Shown piece by piece: positions 16,323 through 27,273 of a stretch of 64,000 nt of DNA. Under the pieces are notes generated by a model, which was not told the DNA's origin, did not search any database, and was given only the letters and a program-made list of their open reading frames with translations. The position numbers were made by a program, and so were the translations under genes. The stretch lies in contig CAVSIP010000008.1 of NCBI GenBank assembly GCA_963728075.1, positions 124,001 to 188,000 of the forward strand, written 5' to 3'. The stretch is from CAVSIP01 sp963728075 (GTDB taxonomy: Bacteria > Actinomycetota > Actinomycetes > JAFAQI01 > DASSKL01). The first letter of the stretch is position 1; every line of letters begins with the position of its first letter.

Positions 16323-18676
16323 CCACCGCACCGGAGCTGGGCCGCGCACGTACGCGCAAGGAGGACGCCAAGCTCGTCACCGGGCAGACGACCTGGACGG
16401 ACAACATCCAGTTCCCGGGCATGCTGCACGCCGCGTTCCTGCGCAGCCCGCACGCGCACGCCCGGATCCGCCACCTCGACCTCTCCGCGGCGTTGCGCGA
16501 GCCGGGGGTGGTGGCGGCGTACACGGCCACCGACCTCGGAGCCGACCAGGTCGCGCTGCCCTGCGCCTGGCCGGTGACCGAGGACATGGTCCACCCCGAC
16601 CACCACCCGCTCGCCGTCGACGAGGTCCGCTACGTCGGTGACCCGGTCGCGGTGGTCGTCGCAACCGACCGGTACGCGGCAGCCGACGCGCTGGAGGCCA
16701 TCGACGTCGACTACGACCCGCTTCCGGCCGTCGTCGACATGGAGGAGGCGCTGAAGGACCAGGACCTCGTCCACGGGGACAAGGGCACCAACAAGTGCTT
16801 CACGTGGCCGTTCGAGAACGGTCCGGTCGACGACGTGTTCGCCAGTGCCGAGGTCGTCGTCGAGCGCCGGTTCATCCAGCAGCGGCTCATCCCCACGGCG
16901 ATGGAGCCCCGTGCCGTCGTCGTCGCCCCGGTGGCTGCTGCTGACGAGTACACGGTCTACTCGGCGACGCAGGTCCCGCACGTGCTCAAGCTCATGCTCG
17001 CCATGGTCACCGGCCTGCCGGAGCAGAAGCTGCGGGTCATCGCGCCGGACGTCGGGGGCGGGTTCGGGTCGAAGCTGCAGGTGTACGGCGAGGAGGCTGC
17101 CTGCCTGCTGCTGGCTCGCACGCTCGGCCGGCCGGTGAAGTGGACCGAGTCGCGCAGCGAGGGCTACCTCGCCACCCACCACGGCCGCGACCAGATCCAG
17201 GACATCGCGATCGCGGCCGACCGGGACGGGACCGTGCGCGGCCTCAAGGTCGACCTGAAGGCAGACATGGGTGCCTATCTGATGCTCGTCACCCCGGGGG
17301 TGCCGGTGCTCGGGGCGTTCATGTTCAACGCGATCTACACGATGGACGCCTACCGCTTCTCCTGCACCGGCGTCTTCACGACGAAGACACCGACCGACGC
17401 CTACCGCGGGGCCGGCCGACCGGAGGCGACGTTCGCGATCGAGCGGATCATGGACGAGCTCGCCGTCGAGCTGGGCATGGACCCGCTCGAGCTGCGGCGT
17501 AAGAACTGGATCCGCCACGAGGAGTTCCCCTACACGACGATCGCCGGGCTGACCTACGACAGCGGCAACTACGAGGCGGCGACCGAGAAGGCGACCGAGC
17601 TGTTCGACTACGCCGGGCTGCGGCGGGAGCAGCAGGAGCGCCGGGATCGCGACGACCCGGTCCAGCTGGGCATCGGCATCTCGACGTTCACCGAGATGTG
17701 CGGGCTCGCGCCGTCGCGGGTGCTGGGGCAGCTGTCGTACGGCGCGGGCGGCTGGGAGGCGGCGAGCGTACGCATGCTCCCCACCGGCAAGGTCGAGGTC
17801 GTCACGGGGACCAGCCCGCACGGCCAGGGGCACGTCACGTCCTGGTCGCAGATCGCCGCCGACGCGCTCGGCGTGCCGTTCGAGGACGTCGAGGTCCTCC
17901 ACGGCGACACCAAGACCGCGCCGATGGGCATGGACACGTACGGCTCGCGGTCCCTGGTCGTCGGTGGGATCGCCGTGCACAAGGCCTGCGAGAAGGTCGT
18001 CGACAAGGGCAGGAAGGTTGCCGCGCACCTGCTGGAGGCGGCCGAGGGTGACGTGCAGTTCGACCGCGGCGTGTTCAGCGTCAAGGGGTCGCCCGAGGCC
18101 AAGGTCAGCATCCAGGAGGTCGCGCTGGCGACGTTCGCGGCGCACAACCTGCCGGACGGCATGGAACCCTCGCTCAACAGCGACTTCGTGCTCGACCCGG
18201 AGAACTTCTCCTTCCCGCACGGCACGCACCTGTGCGCCGCGGAGGTCGACACCGAGACCGGCTTCGTGAAGCTGCGTACGTACGTCGCGGTGGACGACGT
18301 CGGCAAGGTCGTCAACCCGCTGATCGTGGAGGGCCAGGTGCACGGCGGTCTCGCGCAGGGCATCGCCCAGGCCCTGTACGAGGAGGCTGTCTACGACGCG
18401 GACGGCAACCTCACGACGGGCACGATGGTCGACTACCTCGTCCCCGCGGCGCCCGACCTGCCCGAGTTCACCACCGACCGCACGGAGACGCCCGCGACGT
18501 CGAACCCGTTGGGGGTGAAGGGCGTCGGCGAGGCCGGCACGATCGCCTCCACGCCGGCCGTGGTGAACGCGGTTCTCGACGCCGTGCGCCATCTCGGCGT
18601 GACGGACATCCGGATGCCCACGAGTCCCGAGCGCGTGTGGCGGGCCGTGCAGGCGGCAACGGGAGGTGCGCGGTGA
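16319..18676 (+). CDS. molybdenum hydroxylase large (Mo-pterin) subunit, form II CoxL-like
   Basis: 785 residues. Molybdopterin-binding motifs include PDVGGGFGSKLQVYGEE and TSPHGQGHVTSWSQ, and the C-terminal GVGEAGTIASTPAV holds the catalytic Glu (in GVGE) that activates water. The active-site loop, residues 361-367, reads AYRGAGR. True CO dehydrogenase (form I) has AYXCSFR with the copper-binding cysteine, so this is a form II enzyme whose substrate is not known and is probably not CO. It is coupled by overlaps to the genes before and after. Confidence 0.95.
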   Translation: MTTAPELGRARTRKEDAKLVTGQTTWTDNIQFPGMLHAAFLRSPHAHARIRHLDLSAALREPGVVAAYTATDLGADQVALPCAWPVTEDMVHPDHHPLAVDEVRYVGDPVAVVVATDRYAAADALEAIDVDYDPLPAVVDMEEALKDQDLVHGDKGTNKCFTWPFENGPVDDVFASAEVVVERRFIQQRLIPTAMEPRAVVVAPVAAADEYTVYSATQVPHVLKLMLAMVTGLPEQKLRVIAPDVGGGFGSKLQVYGEEAACLLLARTLGRPVKWTESRSEGYLATHHGRDQIQDIAIAADRDGTVRGLKVDLKADMGAYLMLVTPGVPVLGAFMFNAIYTMDAYRFSCTGVFTTKTPTDAYRGAGRPEATFAIERIMDELAVELGMDPLELRRKNWIRHEEFPYTTIAGLTYDSGNYEAATEKATELFDYAGLRREQQERRDRDDPVQLGIGISTFTEMCGLAPSRVLGQLSYGAGGWEAASVRMLPTGKVEVVTGTSPHGQGHVTSWSQIAADALGVPFEDVEVLHGDTKTAPMGMDTYGSRSLVVGGIAVHKACEKVVDKGRKVAAHLLEAAEGDVQFDRGVFSVKGSPEAKVSIQEVALATFAAHNLPDGMEPSLNSDFVLDPENFSFPHGTHLCAAEVDTETGFVKLRTYVAVDDVGKVVNPLIVEGQVHGGLAQGIAQALYEEAVYDADGNLTTGTMVDYLVPAAPDLPEFTTDRTETPATSNPLGVKGVGEAGTIASTPAVVNAVLDAVRHLGVTDIRMPTSPERVWRAVQAATGGAR

Positions 18677-19515
18677 TCCCGGCGAAGTTCGAGTACGTAC
18701 GGCCGGACAGCGTGGAGGAGGCGGTCGGCGCGCTGCAGGAGTACGGCGACGAGGCCAAGGTGCTGGCCGGTGGCCAGAGCCTGCTGCCGCTGCTGCGCCT
18801 GCGCCTGGCCGTCCCCGAGGTGGTCGTGGACGTCGGCCGGGTGGCGGCCATGCGGGGCGTGCGGGAGGACGGTGACCGCATCGTCATCGGTGCGATGACC
18901 ACCCACGCCGAGGTGCTCGCCGACCCGCTCGTCCGCGAGCACCTGCCGCTGGTCGCCCGGACGACCGCCACCGTGGCCGACCGGCAGGTGCGCCGTCGGG
19001 GGACGTTCGGCGGCTCGCTGGCCCACGGCGACCCAGCGGGCGACCTGCCCGCGGTGGCGGTGGCGCTGGACGCGGACTTCGTCGTCCAGAGCGTTGCTGG
19101 GCGGCGGACCGTACCGGCGGCGGAGTTCTTCGTCGACTACCTGCAGACGGCGCTGGGGCCCGAGGACGTCCTGGTCGAGGTGTCGCTGCCGAAGCTGGGG
19201 CCGGGATGGGGTGTCCACTACGAGAAGTTCCACCGGGTCGCGCAGGCCTGGGCGATCGTCGGGGTGGCCGCGGCCGTACGCCGGTCGAACGGCTCGATCG
19301 CCGAGGCCCGGATCGGCCTGACGAACATGGGGCCGACCCCGGTGCGCGCCACCGCTGTCGAGCGGGCGCTCACCGGAGGGGCCGAGCCACGGGAGGCCGC
19401 GCAGCACGCGGACGAGGGCGCGAGCCCGACCGGGGACCTGCACGCCCAGCCGGACTACCGCCGCCACCTCGCGAAGGTGCTCACCGCGCGAGCGCTGGCA
19501 GCGGCCGCCGGCTGA
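18673..19515 (+). CDS. molybdenum hydroxylase FAD-binding medium subunit (CoxM-like)
   Basis: 280 residues. N-terminal PCMH-type FAD fold with VLAGGQSLLPLLRLRLAVPE and the second FAD loop TVADRQVRRRGTFGGSLAHGDPAGDLPAV; the CO-dehydrogenase-flavoprotein C-terminal domain follows (EVSLPKLGPGWGVHYEKFHR). It receives electrons from the 2Fe-2S subunit and passes them to a quinone or other acceptor. The GTG start overlaps the stop of the large subunit (GTGA), so the three subunits are made together. Confidence 0.93.
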   Translation: MIPAKFEYVRPDSVEEAVGALQEYGDEAKVLAGGQSLLPLLRLRLAVPEVVVDVGRVAAMRGVREDGDRIVIGAMTTHAEVLADPLVREHLPLVARTTATVADRQVRRRGTFGGSLAHGDPAGDLPAVAVALDADFVVQSVAGRRTVPAAEFFVDYLQTALGPEDVLVEVSLPKLGPGWGVHYEKFHRVAQAWAIVGVAAAVRRSNGSIAEARIGLTNMGPTPVRATAVERALTGGAEPREAAQHADEGASPTGDLHAQPDYRRHLAKVLTARALAAAAG

Positions 19516-19579
19516 CCGGTCCACCGCCGCCTTCGTGCGTGGGGGTGGCGGCGTCGGAGGCCGGGGCGTGCGTACGGGG

Positions 19580-19585
19580 CACACT
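19580..19585 (+). promoter_or_regulatory. possible -10 element before the MoxR gene
   Basis: CACACT is followed by six bases and the ATG at 19592. It departs from TANNNT at the first base; the same hexamer and spacing occur before the gene at 57464. Confidence 0.3.
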
Positions 19586-19591
19586 GTGGGC

Positions 19592-20509
19592 ATGAAGCGT
19601 GGGCTGCTGCCGGAGGGCGTGTCCGGACCCGACGACGTCCGGGCGCTGCTCGAGGCGCAGGGCTACCTCGCGGACGACGGCATCGCCGTCGCGGTGTACC
19701 TCGCGCTGACCCTGCAGCGACCGCTGTTCCTCGAGGGCGAGGCGGGGGTCGGCAAGACCGCGCTGGCGAAGGCGATCGCCGCCGTGCTCGACGCGCCGCT
19801 GATCCGCCTGCAGTGCTACGAGGGCATCGACGCCGCGCAGGCGCTGTACGACTGGGACTTCCCGCGCCAGCTGCTGCACCTGCGTACGGCGGAGGCCGCC
19901 GGCCGGGCCAGCACGGAGCCGGCCGACCACCTCGAGCACGAGCTGTACAGCCGCCGCTTCCTCGTCGCGCGGCCGTTGCTGCAGGCACTCGAGACCACCC
20001 CGTCGGTGCTGCTCGTCGACGAGGTGGACCGTGCGGACGACGAGTTCGAGGCGTTCCTGCTCGAGGTGCTGTCCGACTTCACGGTGACGATCCCGGAGAT
20101 CGGCACGGTGCGCGCCGAGGTGCCGCCGGTCGCGGTGGTGACCTCCAACCGGACCCGCGAGGTGCACGACGCGCTCAAGCGGCGCTGCCTCTACCACTGG
20201 GTCGAGCACCCGTCGTTCGACCGCGAGGTCGCCATCGTGCGCAGCCGGTTGCCGGAGGCCACCGAGCGGCTGGCCCGCGAGGTCGCCACCGCGGTCCAGC
20301 AGCTGCGCGGGCAGGACCTGCTCAAGCCGCCCGGCGTCGCCGAGACGCTGGACTGGACGGAGGCGCTCATCGCGCTCGGCGCCGAGCGCCTCGACCCGGC
20401 GCTCGCCGCGGTCACGCTCGGCAGCGTCCTGAAGTACCGCGAGGACCAGGAGCGGGCCCGCGGGCTGGACCTCGGCGCGCTGGTCGCGGAGGCGGCCCGT
20501 GGCGCCTGA
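19592..20509 (+). CDS. MoxR-family AAA+ ATPase (CoxD-like assembly factor)
   Basis: 305 residues with Walker A GEAGVGKTALAKAIA, Walker B LLVDEVDRADDEFEAFLLE and the sensor 1 region VAVVTSNRTREVHDALKRRC, the signature of MoxR ATPases. In cox clusters CoxD is the ATPase that, with a VWA partner, matures the molybdenum active site. ATG 19592 is chosen over an upstream start since it matches the family N-terminus. It overlaps the VWA gene by 11 bases, supporting a MoxR-VWA pair. Confidence 0.93.
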   Translation: MKRGLLPEGVSGPDDVRALLEAQGYLADDGIAVAVYLALTLQRPLFLEGEAGVGKTALAKAIAAVLDAPLIRLQCYEGIDAAQALYDWDFPRQLLHLRTAEAAGRASTEPADHLEHELYSRRFLVARPLLQALETTPSVLLVDEVDRADDEFEAFLLEVLSDFTVTIPEIGTVRAEVPPVAVVTSNRTREVHDALKRRCLYHWVEHPSFDREVAIVRSRLPEATERLAREVATAVQQLRGQDLLKPPGVAETLDWTEALIALGAERLDPALAAVTLGSVLKYREDQERARGLDLGALVAEAARGA

Positions 20510-21644
20510 CACCTACGAGCTCACCGACACGGTCGTCGGCTTCGCGCACACGCTGCGCGCCGGCGGGGTGGACGCGTCCGCCGAGCGGGTGCACGCCTTC
20601 GTGGGCGCGCTGCACCGCCTGGACCCCGTACGCCGGCGGGACGTCTATTGGGCCGGCCGGCTGACGCTGTGCTCGGGCCACGACGACCTGGCCCGCTACG
20701 ACGCCGCGTTCGCCGCGTACTTCGGCTCCCGCCCGGCAGCGCCCGTTCGGCCCCCGATGGCCCCGCGGGCGCCGCTGCGCCTCGTGGCCGCACCCGACCT
20801 GGCCGGGGCGGGGGAGGGGGACGACGCGGGTGACCGCGAGCGGGTACCCGTCGCCGCCAGCGCGACCGAGGTGCTGCGCGTACGCGACATCGCGGGCATG
20901 GACGAGGCGGACCGCGACGAGCTGCGCCGGCTGCTGGCGGCGTTCGCCATGCCGGGGGAGCGGCGCCGCACCCGCCGGCTCGCCCCGTCCCACCGGGGCC
21001 GGGTGGACCGCGCACGGACCATGCGCTCATTGCTGCGCGCGGGTGGGGAGACGCCCCACCTGGCCCGCCACGACCGGCAGGACCGGCCCCGGCGGGTGGT
21101 CCTGCTCGTGGACGTCAGCGGCTCGATGTCGTCCTACGCGGACGCGCTGCTGCGGTTCGCGCACGCCGCCAGCCGCCGAGGCAGGGCGCCCACCGAGGTC
21201 TTCACGATCGGGACCCGGCTCACCCGGGTGACCCGCGAGATGACGCACCGCGACGCGGACACCGCGCTGGCCGCCGTCGCCGAGGCGGTGCCGGACTGGA
21301 GCGGTGGCACGCGGCTCGGGGACCTGCTCAAGCAGTTCCTCGACCTGTGGGGACAGCGCGGAACCGCGCGCGGTGCCGTCGTCGTGGTGCTGTCCGACGG
21401 CTGGGAGCGCGGTGATCCCGGGCTGCTGGGCGAGCAGATGGCGCGGCTGCACCGGCTGGCCCACCGGGTGGTCTGGGCCAACCCGCGCAAGGCCCGCCCC
21501 GGGTACGCCCCGCTGGCCGCCGGGATGGCTGCGGCGCTCCCGCACGTTGACGACTTCGTGGAGGGTCACAGCCTCGCCGCGCTGGAGCACCTGGCGCGCG
21601 TGGTGGCCGGGGCCGCGAGCGGAAGGGAGCCCGTCCGTGCGTGA
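20499..21644 (+). CDS. VWA domain protein (CoxE-like)
   Basis: 381 residues. The N-terminal half is a helical VWA-containing CoxE family region (DTYELTDTVVGFAHTLRAGG); the C-terminal half is a von Willebrand A domain with a MIDAS motif VVLLVDVSGSMSSYADALL (DxSxS) and later VVVVLSDGWERGDPGLL. It is the partner of the MoxR ATPase in maturation of CoxL-type enzymes. GTG start inside the MoxR gene; its stop overlaps the next GTG by eight bases. Confidence 0.92.
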   Translation: MAPDTYELTDTVVGFAHTLRAGGVDASAERVHAFVGALHRLDPVRRRDVYWAGRLTLCSGHDDLARYDAAFAAYFGSRPAAPVRPPMAPRAPLRLVAAPDLAGAGEGDDAGDRERVPVAASATEVLRVRDIAGMDEADRDELRRLLAAFAMPGERRRTRRLAPSHRGRVDRARTMRSLLRAGGETPHLARHDRQDRPRRVVLLVDVSGSMSSYADALLRFAHAASRRGRAPTEVFTIGTRLTRVTREMTHRDADTALAAVAEAVPDWSGGTRLGDLLKQFLDLWGQRGTARGAVVVVLSDGWERGDPGLLGEQMARLHRLAHRVVWANPRKARPGYAPLAAGMAAALPHVDDFVEGHSLAALEHLARVVAGAASGREPVRA

Positions 21645-22752
21645 GGTGAGAGAGCACCTGCAGCGCTGGTACGACGAGGGGTCGCCGTTCGCGCTGGCGA
21701 CCGTGGTGGGCATCCGCGGCAGCGCACCGCGCGAGCCCGGTGCCGCGATGGCGGTGAGCGCCGGCGGGGAGGCCGTCGGCAGCGTCTCCGGCGGCTGCGT
21801 CGAGGGCGCGGTGTACGAGCTCGCGACCGAGGTCCTGCAGACCGGCGAGCCGGTCCTGGAGACGTACGGGATCAGCGACGACGAGGCCTTCGCCGTGGGG
21901 CTGACCTGCGGTGGGATCCTCGACATCCTCGTCCAGCCGGTTCGCCCCGAGGACGCGGCCGGGCTGCGCGAGGTCCTCGCGTCCCTGGAGGGCGACGAGC
22001 CGGTGGCCGTGGCCACGGTGGTCGACGGCGCCCCGCTCGCCCGCCAGCTGCTGGTCTGGGGCGACCGGGTCATCGGCAGCCTCGGCAACGAGGGTCTCGA
22101 CGCGGCGACCATCGACGATGCGCGCGGCATGCTCGCCCAGGGCCAGACGGGCACCCGGCACTACGGCCCGCGCGGCGAGCGGCGCCTGGACGAGGTCGCG
22201 GTGTTCGTGCAGGCCTTCACCCCGCCGCCGAAGATGCTGGTGTTCGGGGCGATCGACTTCGCCTCCGCCGTCGCGCGGGTCGGCGTCTTCCTCGGCTACC
22301 ACGTGACGGTGTGCGACGCCCGTCCCGTGTTCGCGACGCGCAAGCGGTTCCCGGACGCGCACGAGGTCGTGTGCGAGTGGCCGCACAAGTTCCTCGCGCG
22401 CACCGAGGTGGACGAGCGCACGGTCATCTGCGTCCTCACCCACGACCCGAAGTTCGACGTGCCGGTGCTCGAGCTGGCGCTGCGCGGACCTGCCGCGTAC
22501 ATCGGTGCCATGGGCAGCCGGCGGACGCACGACGACCGGCTGCGGCGCCTGCGCGAGGAGGGGCTCACCGAGGCGGAGCTGGCGCGTCTGTCCTCGCCGA
22601 TCGGGCTCGACATCGGGGCGCGGACCCCCGAGGAGACGGCGGTGTCGATCGCCGCGGAGATCATCCAGCACCGCTGGGGTGGCACCGGCCAGCCCCTGTC
22701 CGGCACGGCGGGCCGCATCCACGGCGAGATGCACCCCGCTCGCATGGCATGA
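21637..22752 (+). CDS. XdhC/CoxI family molybdenum cofactor maturation protein
   Basis: 371 residues. N-terminal XdhC domain with FALATVVGIRGSAPREPGAAM and VSGGCVEGAVYELA, then a C-terminal Rossmann domain with LVFGAIDFASAVARVGVFLGY, CVLTHDPKFDVPVLELAL and AYIGAMGSRRTHDDR. XdhC-type proteins bind the Mo cofactor, help insert the terminal sulfido ligand and deliver it to the enzyme. GTG 21637 has GGAAGGGA upstream. The stop overlaps the next ATG (ATGA). Confidence 0.92.
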   Translation: MREVREHLQRWYDEGSPFALATVVGIRGSAPREPGAAMAVSAGGEAVGSVSGGCVEGAVYELATEVLQTGEPVLETYGISDDEAFAVGLTCGGILDILVQPVRPEDAAGLREVLASLEGDEPVAVATVVDGAPLARQLLVWGDRVIGSLGNEGLDAATIDDARGMLAQGQTGTRHYGPRGERRLDEVAVFVQAFTPPPKMLVFGAIDFASAVARVGVFLGYHVTVCDARPVFATRKRFPDAHEVVCEWPHKFLARTEVDERTVICVLTHDPKFDVPVLELALRGPAAYIGAMGSRRTHDDRLRRLREEGLTEAELARLSSPIGLDIGARTPEETAVSIAAEIIQHRWGGTGQPLSGTAGRIHGEMHPARMA

Positions 22753-23339
22753 CCGTTGCCGGCCTGCTGCTGGCGGCGGGGGGAGGCTCCCGGTTCGGCG
22801 GCCCCAAGGCACTGGTCGACCTCGACGGCGAGCTGCTCGTCGAGCGCGGGGCCCGCGTGCTGCGGGAGGCGGGCTGTGCGCCGGTCGTGGTCGTGCTCGG
22901 GGCCGCTGCGGACGAGGTACGGGCGAGCGCGGAGCTCGACGGCGCGGAGGCCGTCGACAACCCGGACTGGTCGGAGGGCATCGGCTCGTCGTTGCGGGCC
23001 GGCCTGGCCGCGCTGGCGGGCCGGGCGGAAGCCGTGGTGGTAGCCCTCGCGGACCAGCCGCATGTCTCCCCGGCGCTCGTCGGCCGGCTGGTCGCCGCCT
23101 GGCGGGACGGTGCCCGCGCTGCGCTGGCGAGCTACCACGGGCGGGCGCGGAACCCGGTGCTGCTCGACGCGTCGGTGTGGCCGGAGGTGGCGGCCGGCGC
23201 GTACGGCGACGTCGGCGCGCGGCGCTGGCTGCGCGAGCACCCCGACGACGTCGTGGCGGTGCCGTGCGAGGATCTTGGCTCCGACAGCGACATCGACACC
23301 CCCGCCGACCTGGCGCGGCTGCGTGAGGGTAAGGAGTAG
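22749..23339 (+). CDS. MobA-like nucleotidyltransferase (MocA type)
   Basis: 196 residues beginning TVAGLLLAAGGGSRFGGPKA, the nucleotide-binding loop of MobA-like NTP transferases, with VVVALADQPHVSPALVGRL and DIDTPADLARL further on. In molybdenum hydroxylase operons such proteins (MocA-like) attach CMP to the molybdopterin to give the cytosine dinucleotide cofactor used by this enzyme family; that specificity is inferred from context. Overlaps the XdhC gene by four bases and is followed two bases later by coxG. Confidence 0.9.
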   Translation: MTVAGLLLAAGGGSRFGGPKALVDLDGELLVERGARVLREAGCAPVVVVLGAAADEVRASAELDGAEAVDNPDWSEGIGSSLRAGLAALAGRAEAVVVALADQPHVSPALVGRLVAAWRDGARAALASYHGRARNPVLLDASVWPEVAAGAYGDVGARRWLREHPDDVVAVPCEDLGSDSDIDTPADLARLREGKE

Positions 23340-23341
23340 GC

Positions 23342-24115
23342 ATGCAGCTCGAGAACACCTTCACGGTCCCGGTGCCCGTCGACGACGCGTGGCGCGTCCT
23401 GCTCGATGTGGAGCGGATTGCGCCCTGCATGCCCGGCGCCACCCTCGACGAGGTGGACGGCGACACCTTCCACGGCCGGGTGAAGGTCAAGGTCGGGCCG
23501 ATCACCGTGACGTACAAGGGCACCGCGACGTTCGTCGAGAAGGACGATGCGTCGCACCGTGCCGTGATCGAGGGGTCCGGCAAGGAGGCGCGGGGCAGCG
23601 GCACCGCGAAGGCCACGGTCACGACGACGCTGCACCCGCAGGGCGACCGTACGGAGGTCCGGGTCGTCACCGACCTCAACGTCACCGGTCGTCCCGCGCA
23701 GTTCGGCCGCGGCGTGATGGCCGACGTCAGCGCGAAGCTCATCGACCAGTTCGCCCAGCACTTGTCCGACGAGATCGAGCACGGCGGCGTGAGCGAGACC
23801 GGCACCCCGGAGGAGGCGGCCGGACAACCGGCTGTCGAGGCGCAGGCGGCAGCGCAGCCGGCCACCGCGACCACTCCGCTGCCGCCTGCCGGCGCGCCCA
23901 CCGAGCCGGCGCCGGCTCCCGCCACACCGCTGTCGGCGGTCGGCGCGCCGTCGAGCGGCCCGCGCCCCGCAGCGCAGCAGGAGCGGCGGCGCAGTGCGGA
24001 GGCGATCGACCTGTTCGAGGCGGCCGGCTCGCCCGTCCTGCAGCGGCTCGCACCCGTCGTCGGCGCGGCCGCGGTCCTCGCCCTGCTGATCTGGCTGCTG
24101 CGCCGGAAGCGCTGA
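23342..24115 (+). CDS. coxG: CoxG-like SRPBCC protein with C-terminal membrane anchor
   Basis: 257 residues. Residues 1-145 are the CO-dehydrogenase subunit G fold (FTVPVPVDDAWRVLLDVERI, CMPGATLDEV, KGTATFVEKDD), followed by an Ala/Pro-rich linker (about 160-220) and a single C-terminal transmembrane helix, VVGAAAVLALLIWLLRRKR. In Oligotropha CoxG is required to anchor CO dehydrogenase to the membrane; here the anchor is visible. Last gene of the operon, and evidence that this form II enzyme works at the membrane face. Confidence 0.9.
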   Translation: MQLENTFTVPVPVDDAWRVLLDVERIAPCMPGATLDEVDGDTFHGRVKVKVGPITVTYKGTATFVEKDDASHRAVIEGSGKEARGSGTAKATVTTTLHPQGDRTEVRVVTDLNVTGRPAQFGRGVMADVSAKLIDQFAQHLSDEIEHGGVSETGTPEEAAGQPAVEAQAAAQPATATTPLPPAGAPTEPAPAPATPLSAVGAPSSGPRPAAQQERRRSAEAIDLFEAAGSPVLQRLAPVVGAAAVLALLIWLLRRKR

Positions 24116-24206
24116 CCGCACGAGTTCACCGGGCCCCGGCTGTTTGGACTGCGGGGGCCCGTCGTACAAAGAACGCAGATCCACGACGACGAGGGAGGCG
24201 CCTGCG

Positions 24207-25805
<1,599 letters not shown>

Positions 25806-25809
25806 GGTC

Positions 25810-27273
25810 ATGACCGCCGCGCTCGACGCCCTCGCCGCGGAGCTGGTCGCCGAGCTGGGGCCGGGCGCGGTCATCACCGACCGGGCGCAGCTGCGCACCT
25901 ACGAGTGCGACGGGCTGACGGCCTATCGCAGCACGCCGGGGCTGGTCGTGCTCGCCGCGACGGCCGACGACGTGGCAGCCGTGGTGCGTCGCTGCGCGTC
26001 GTACGGCGTCCCGTTCGTGGCGCGGGGCAGCGGCACCGGGCTGTCCGGAGGGGCGCTGCCGCGTACGGACGGGGTGCTCGTCGTCACCTCCCGGATGACC
26101 GCCATCCGCGAGGTGGACGTCGTCAACCAGCGCGCCGTGGTGGAGCCCGGTGTCATCAACCTGCAGGTCACCCGCGAGGTGAGCCCGTACGGGTACTACT
26201 ACGCGCCCGACCCGTCCAGCCAGCTGGTGTGCTCCATCGGGGGCAACGTGGCGGAGAACTCCGGCGGCGCGCACTGCCTCAAGTACGGCTTCACGACCAA
26301 CCACGTCACCGGGCTCGAGGTGGTCACGCCGGACGGGGAGCGGGTGCGGCTGGGCGGCAAGGCGGTCGAGCACCCGGGCTACGACCTGGTCGGCGCCTTC
26401 GTCGGCAGCGAGGGCACGCTGGGGGTCACCACCGAGGTGACCGTACGGCTCACCCGGTCGCCGGAGGCGGTGCAGACCCTGCTCGCCGGCTTCCGGACGA
26501 CCGACGACGCCGGCGCGGCGGTGAGCGCGATCATCGCGGCCGGCATCGTCCCGGCCGCGGTCGAGATGATGGACGCGCTGTCGATCGAGGCAGCCGAGGC
26601 CGCGGTGCACTGCGGCTACCCCGCCGGTGCGGGCGCGGTGCTCGTCGTCGAGCTGGACGGTCCCGAGGCGGAGGTCGTGGCGGCCTTCGGGCACGTCGAG
26701 GAGCTGTGCGCGGCCAACGGCGCGTTCGAGATCCGGGTCGCCGCCGACGACGACGAGCGGGCACTGATGTGGAAGGGCCGCAAGTCCGCCTTCGCCGCGG
26801 TCGGCCGGATCAGCCCCGACTACTACGTGCAGGACGGCGTGATCCCGCGTACGGCCCTGCCCGAGGTGCTGCGCCGCATCGCCCAGATCGCGGAGGACAA
26901 CGGGGTGCGCGTCGCCAACGTCTTCCACGCCGGCGACGGCAACCTGCACCCGCTGGTGCTCTTCGACGCCGACGTCGAGGGCCAGACGGAGCAGGCGGAG
27001 CAGGTCGCGGGCGCGATCCTCGACATCTGCATCGAGTTCGGCGGCTCGATCACCGGCGAGCACGGGGTCGGCCACGACAAGAAGCGCTACATGTCCCGGA
27101 TGTACACCGACACCGACCTCGACCTCATGCAGCTCGTGCGGTGCGCGTTCGACCCGGCCGGGATCAGCAACCCCGGCAAGGTGTTTCCCACGCCGCGGTT
27201 GTGCGGGGAGGCACCCGGCCCGCGGCGCGGCGTGCACCCGCTGCAGGAGCAGGGCCTGGCGGAGCTGTTCTGA
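25810..27273 (+). CDS. glcD: glycolate oxidase FAD subunit GlcD
   Basis: 487 residues. PCMH FAD-binding domain with PFVARGSGTGLSGGALP and CSIGGNVAENSGGAHCLKYG, and the C-terminal FAD-oxidase cap with NVFHAGDGNLHPLVLFD and GEHGVGHDKKRYM. These motifs define the GlcD/D-lactate dehydrogenase family. Start ATG is four bases after the aceB stop. The stop overlaps the ATG of the next gene, so GlcDE are coupled. It oxidises glycolate to glyoxylate; D-lactate is an alternative substrate for the family. Confidence 0.93.
   Translation: MTAALDALAAELVAELGPGAVITDRAQLRTYECDGLTAYRSTPGLVVLAATADDVAAVVRRCASYGVPFVARGSGTGLSGGALPRTDGVLVVTSRMTAIREVDVVNQRAVVEPGVINLQVTREVSPYGYYYAPDPSSQLVCSIGGNVAENSGGAHCLKYGFTTNHVTGLEVVTPDGERVRLGGKAVEHPGYDLVGAFVGSEGTLGVTTEVTVRLTRSPEAVQTLLAGFRTTDDAGAAVSAIIAAGIVPAAVEMMDALSIEAAEAAVHCGYPAGAGAVLVVELDGPEAEVVAAFGHVEELCAANGAFEIRVAADDDERALMWKGRKSAFAAVGRISPDYYVQDGVIPRTALPEVLRRIAQIAEDNGVRVANVFHAGDGNLHPLVLFDADVEGQTEQAEQVAGAILDICIEFGGSITGEHGVGHDKKRYMSRMYTDTDLDLMQLVRCAFDPAGISNPGKVFPTPRLCGEAPGPRRGVHPLQEQGLAELF

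Noticed and set aside
16262..18592. A long open frame of about 776 codons on the minus strand across the CoxL gene
   Set aside because: It is the antisense shadow of a clearly conserved molybdenum hydroxylase gene and shows no protein-family pattern.
16319..18676. Naming the large subunit CO dehydrogenase
   Set aside because: The active-site loop is AYRGAGR, not AYXCSFR, so the copper-binding cysteine is absent; the substrate is unknown.
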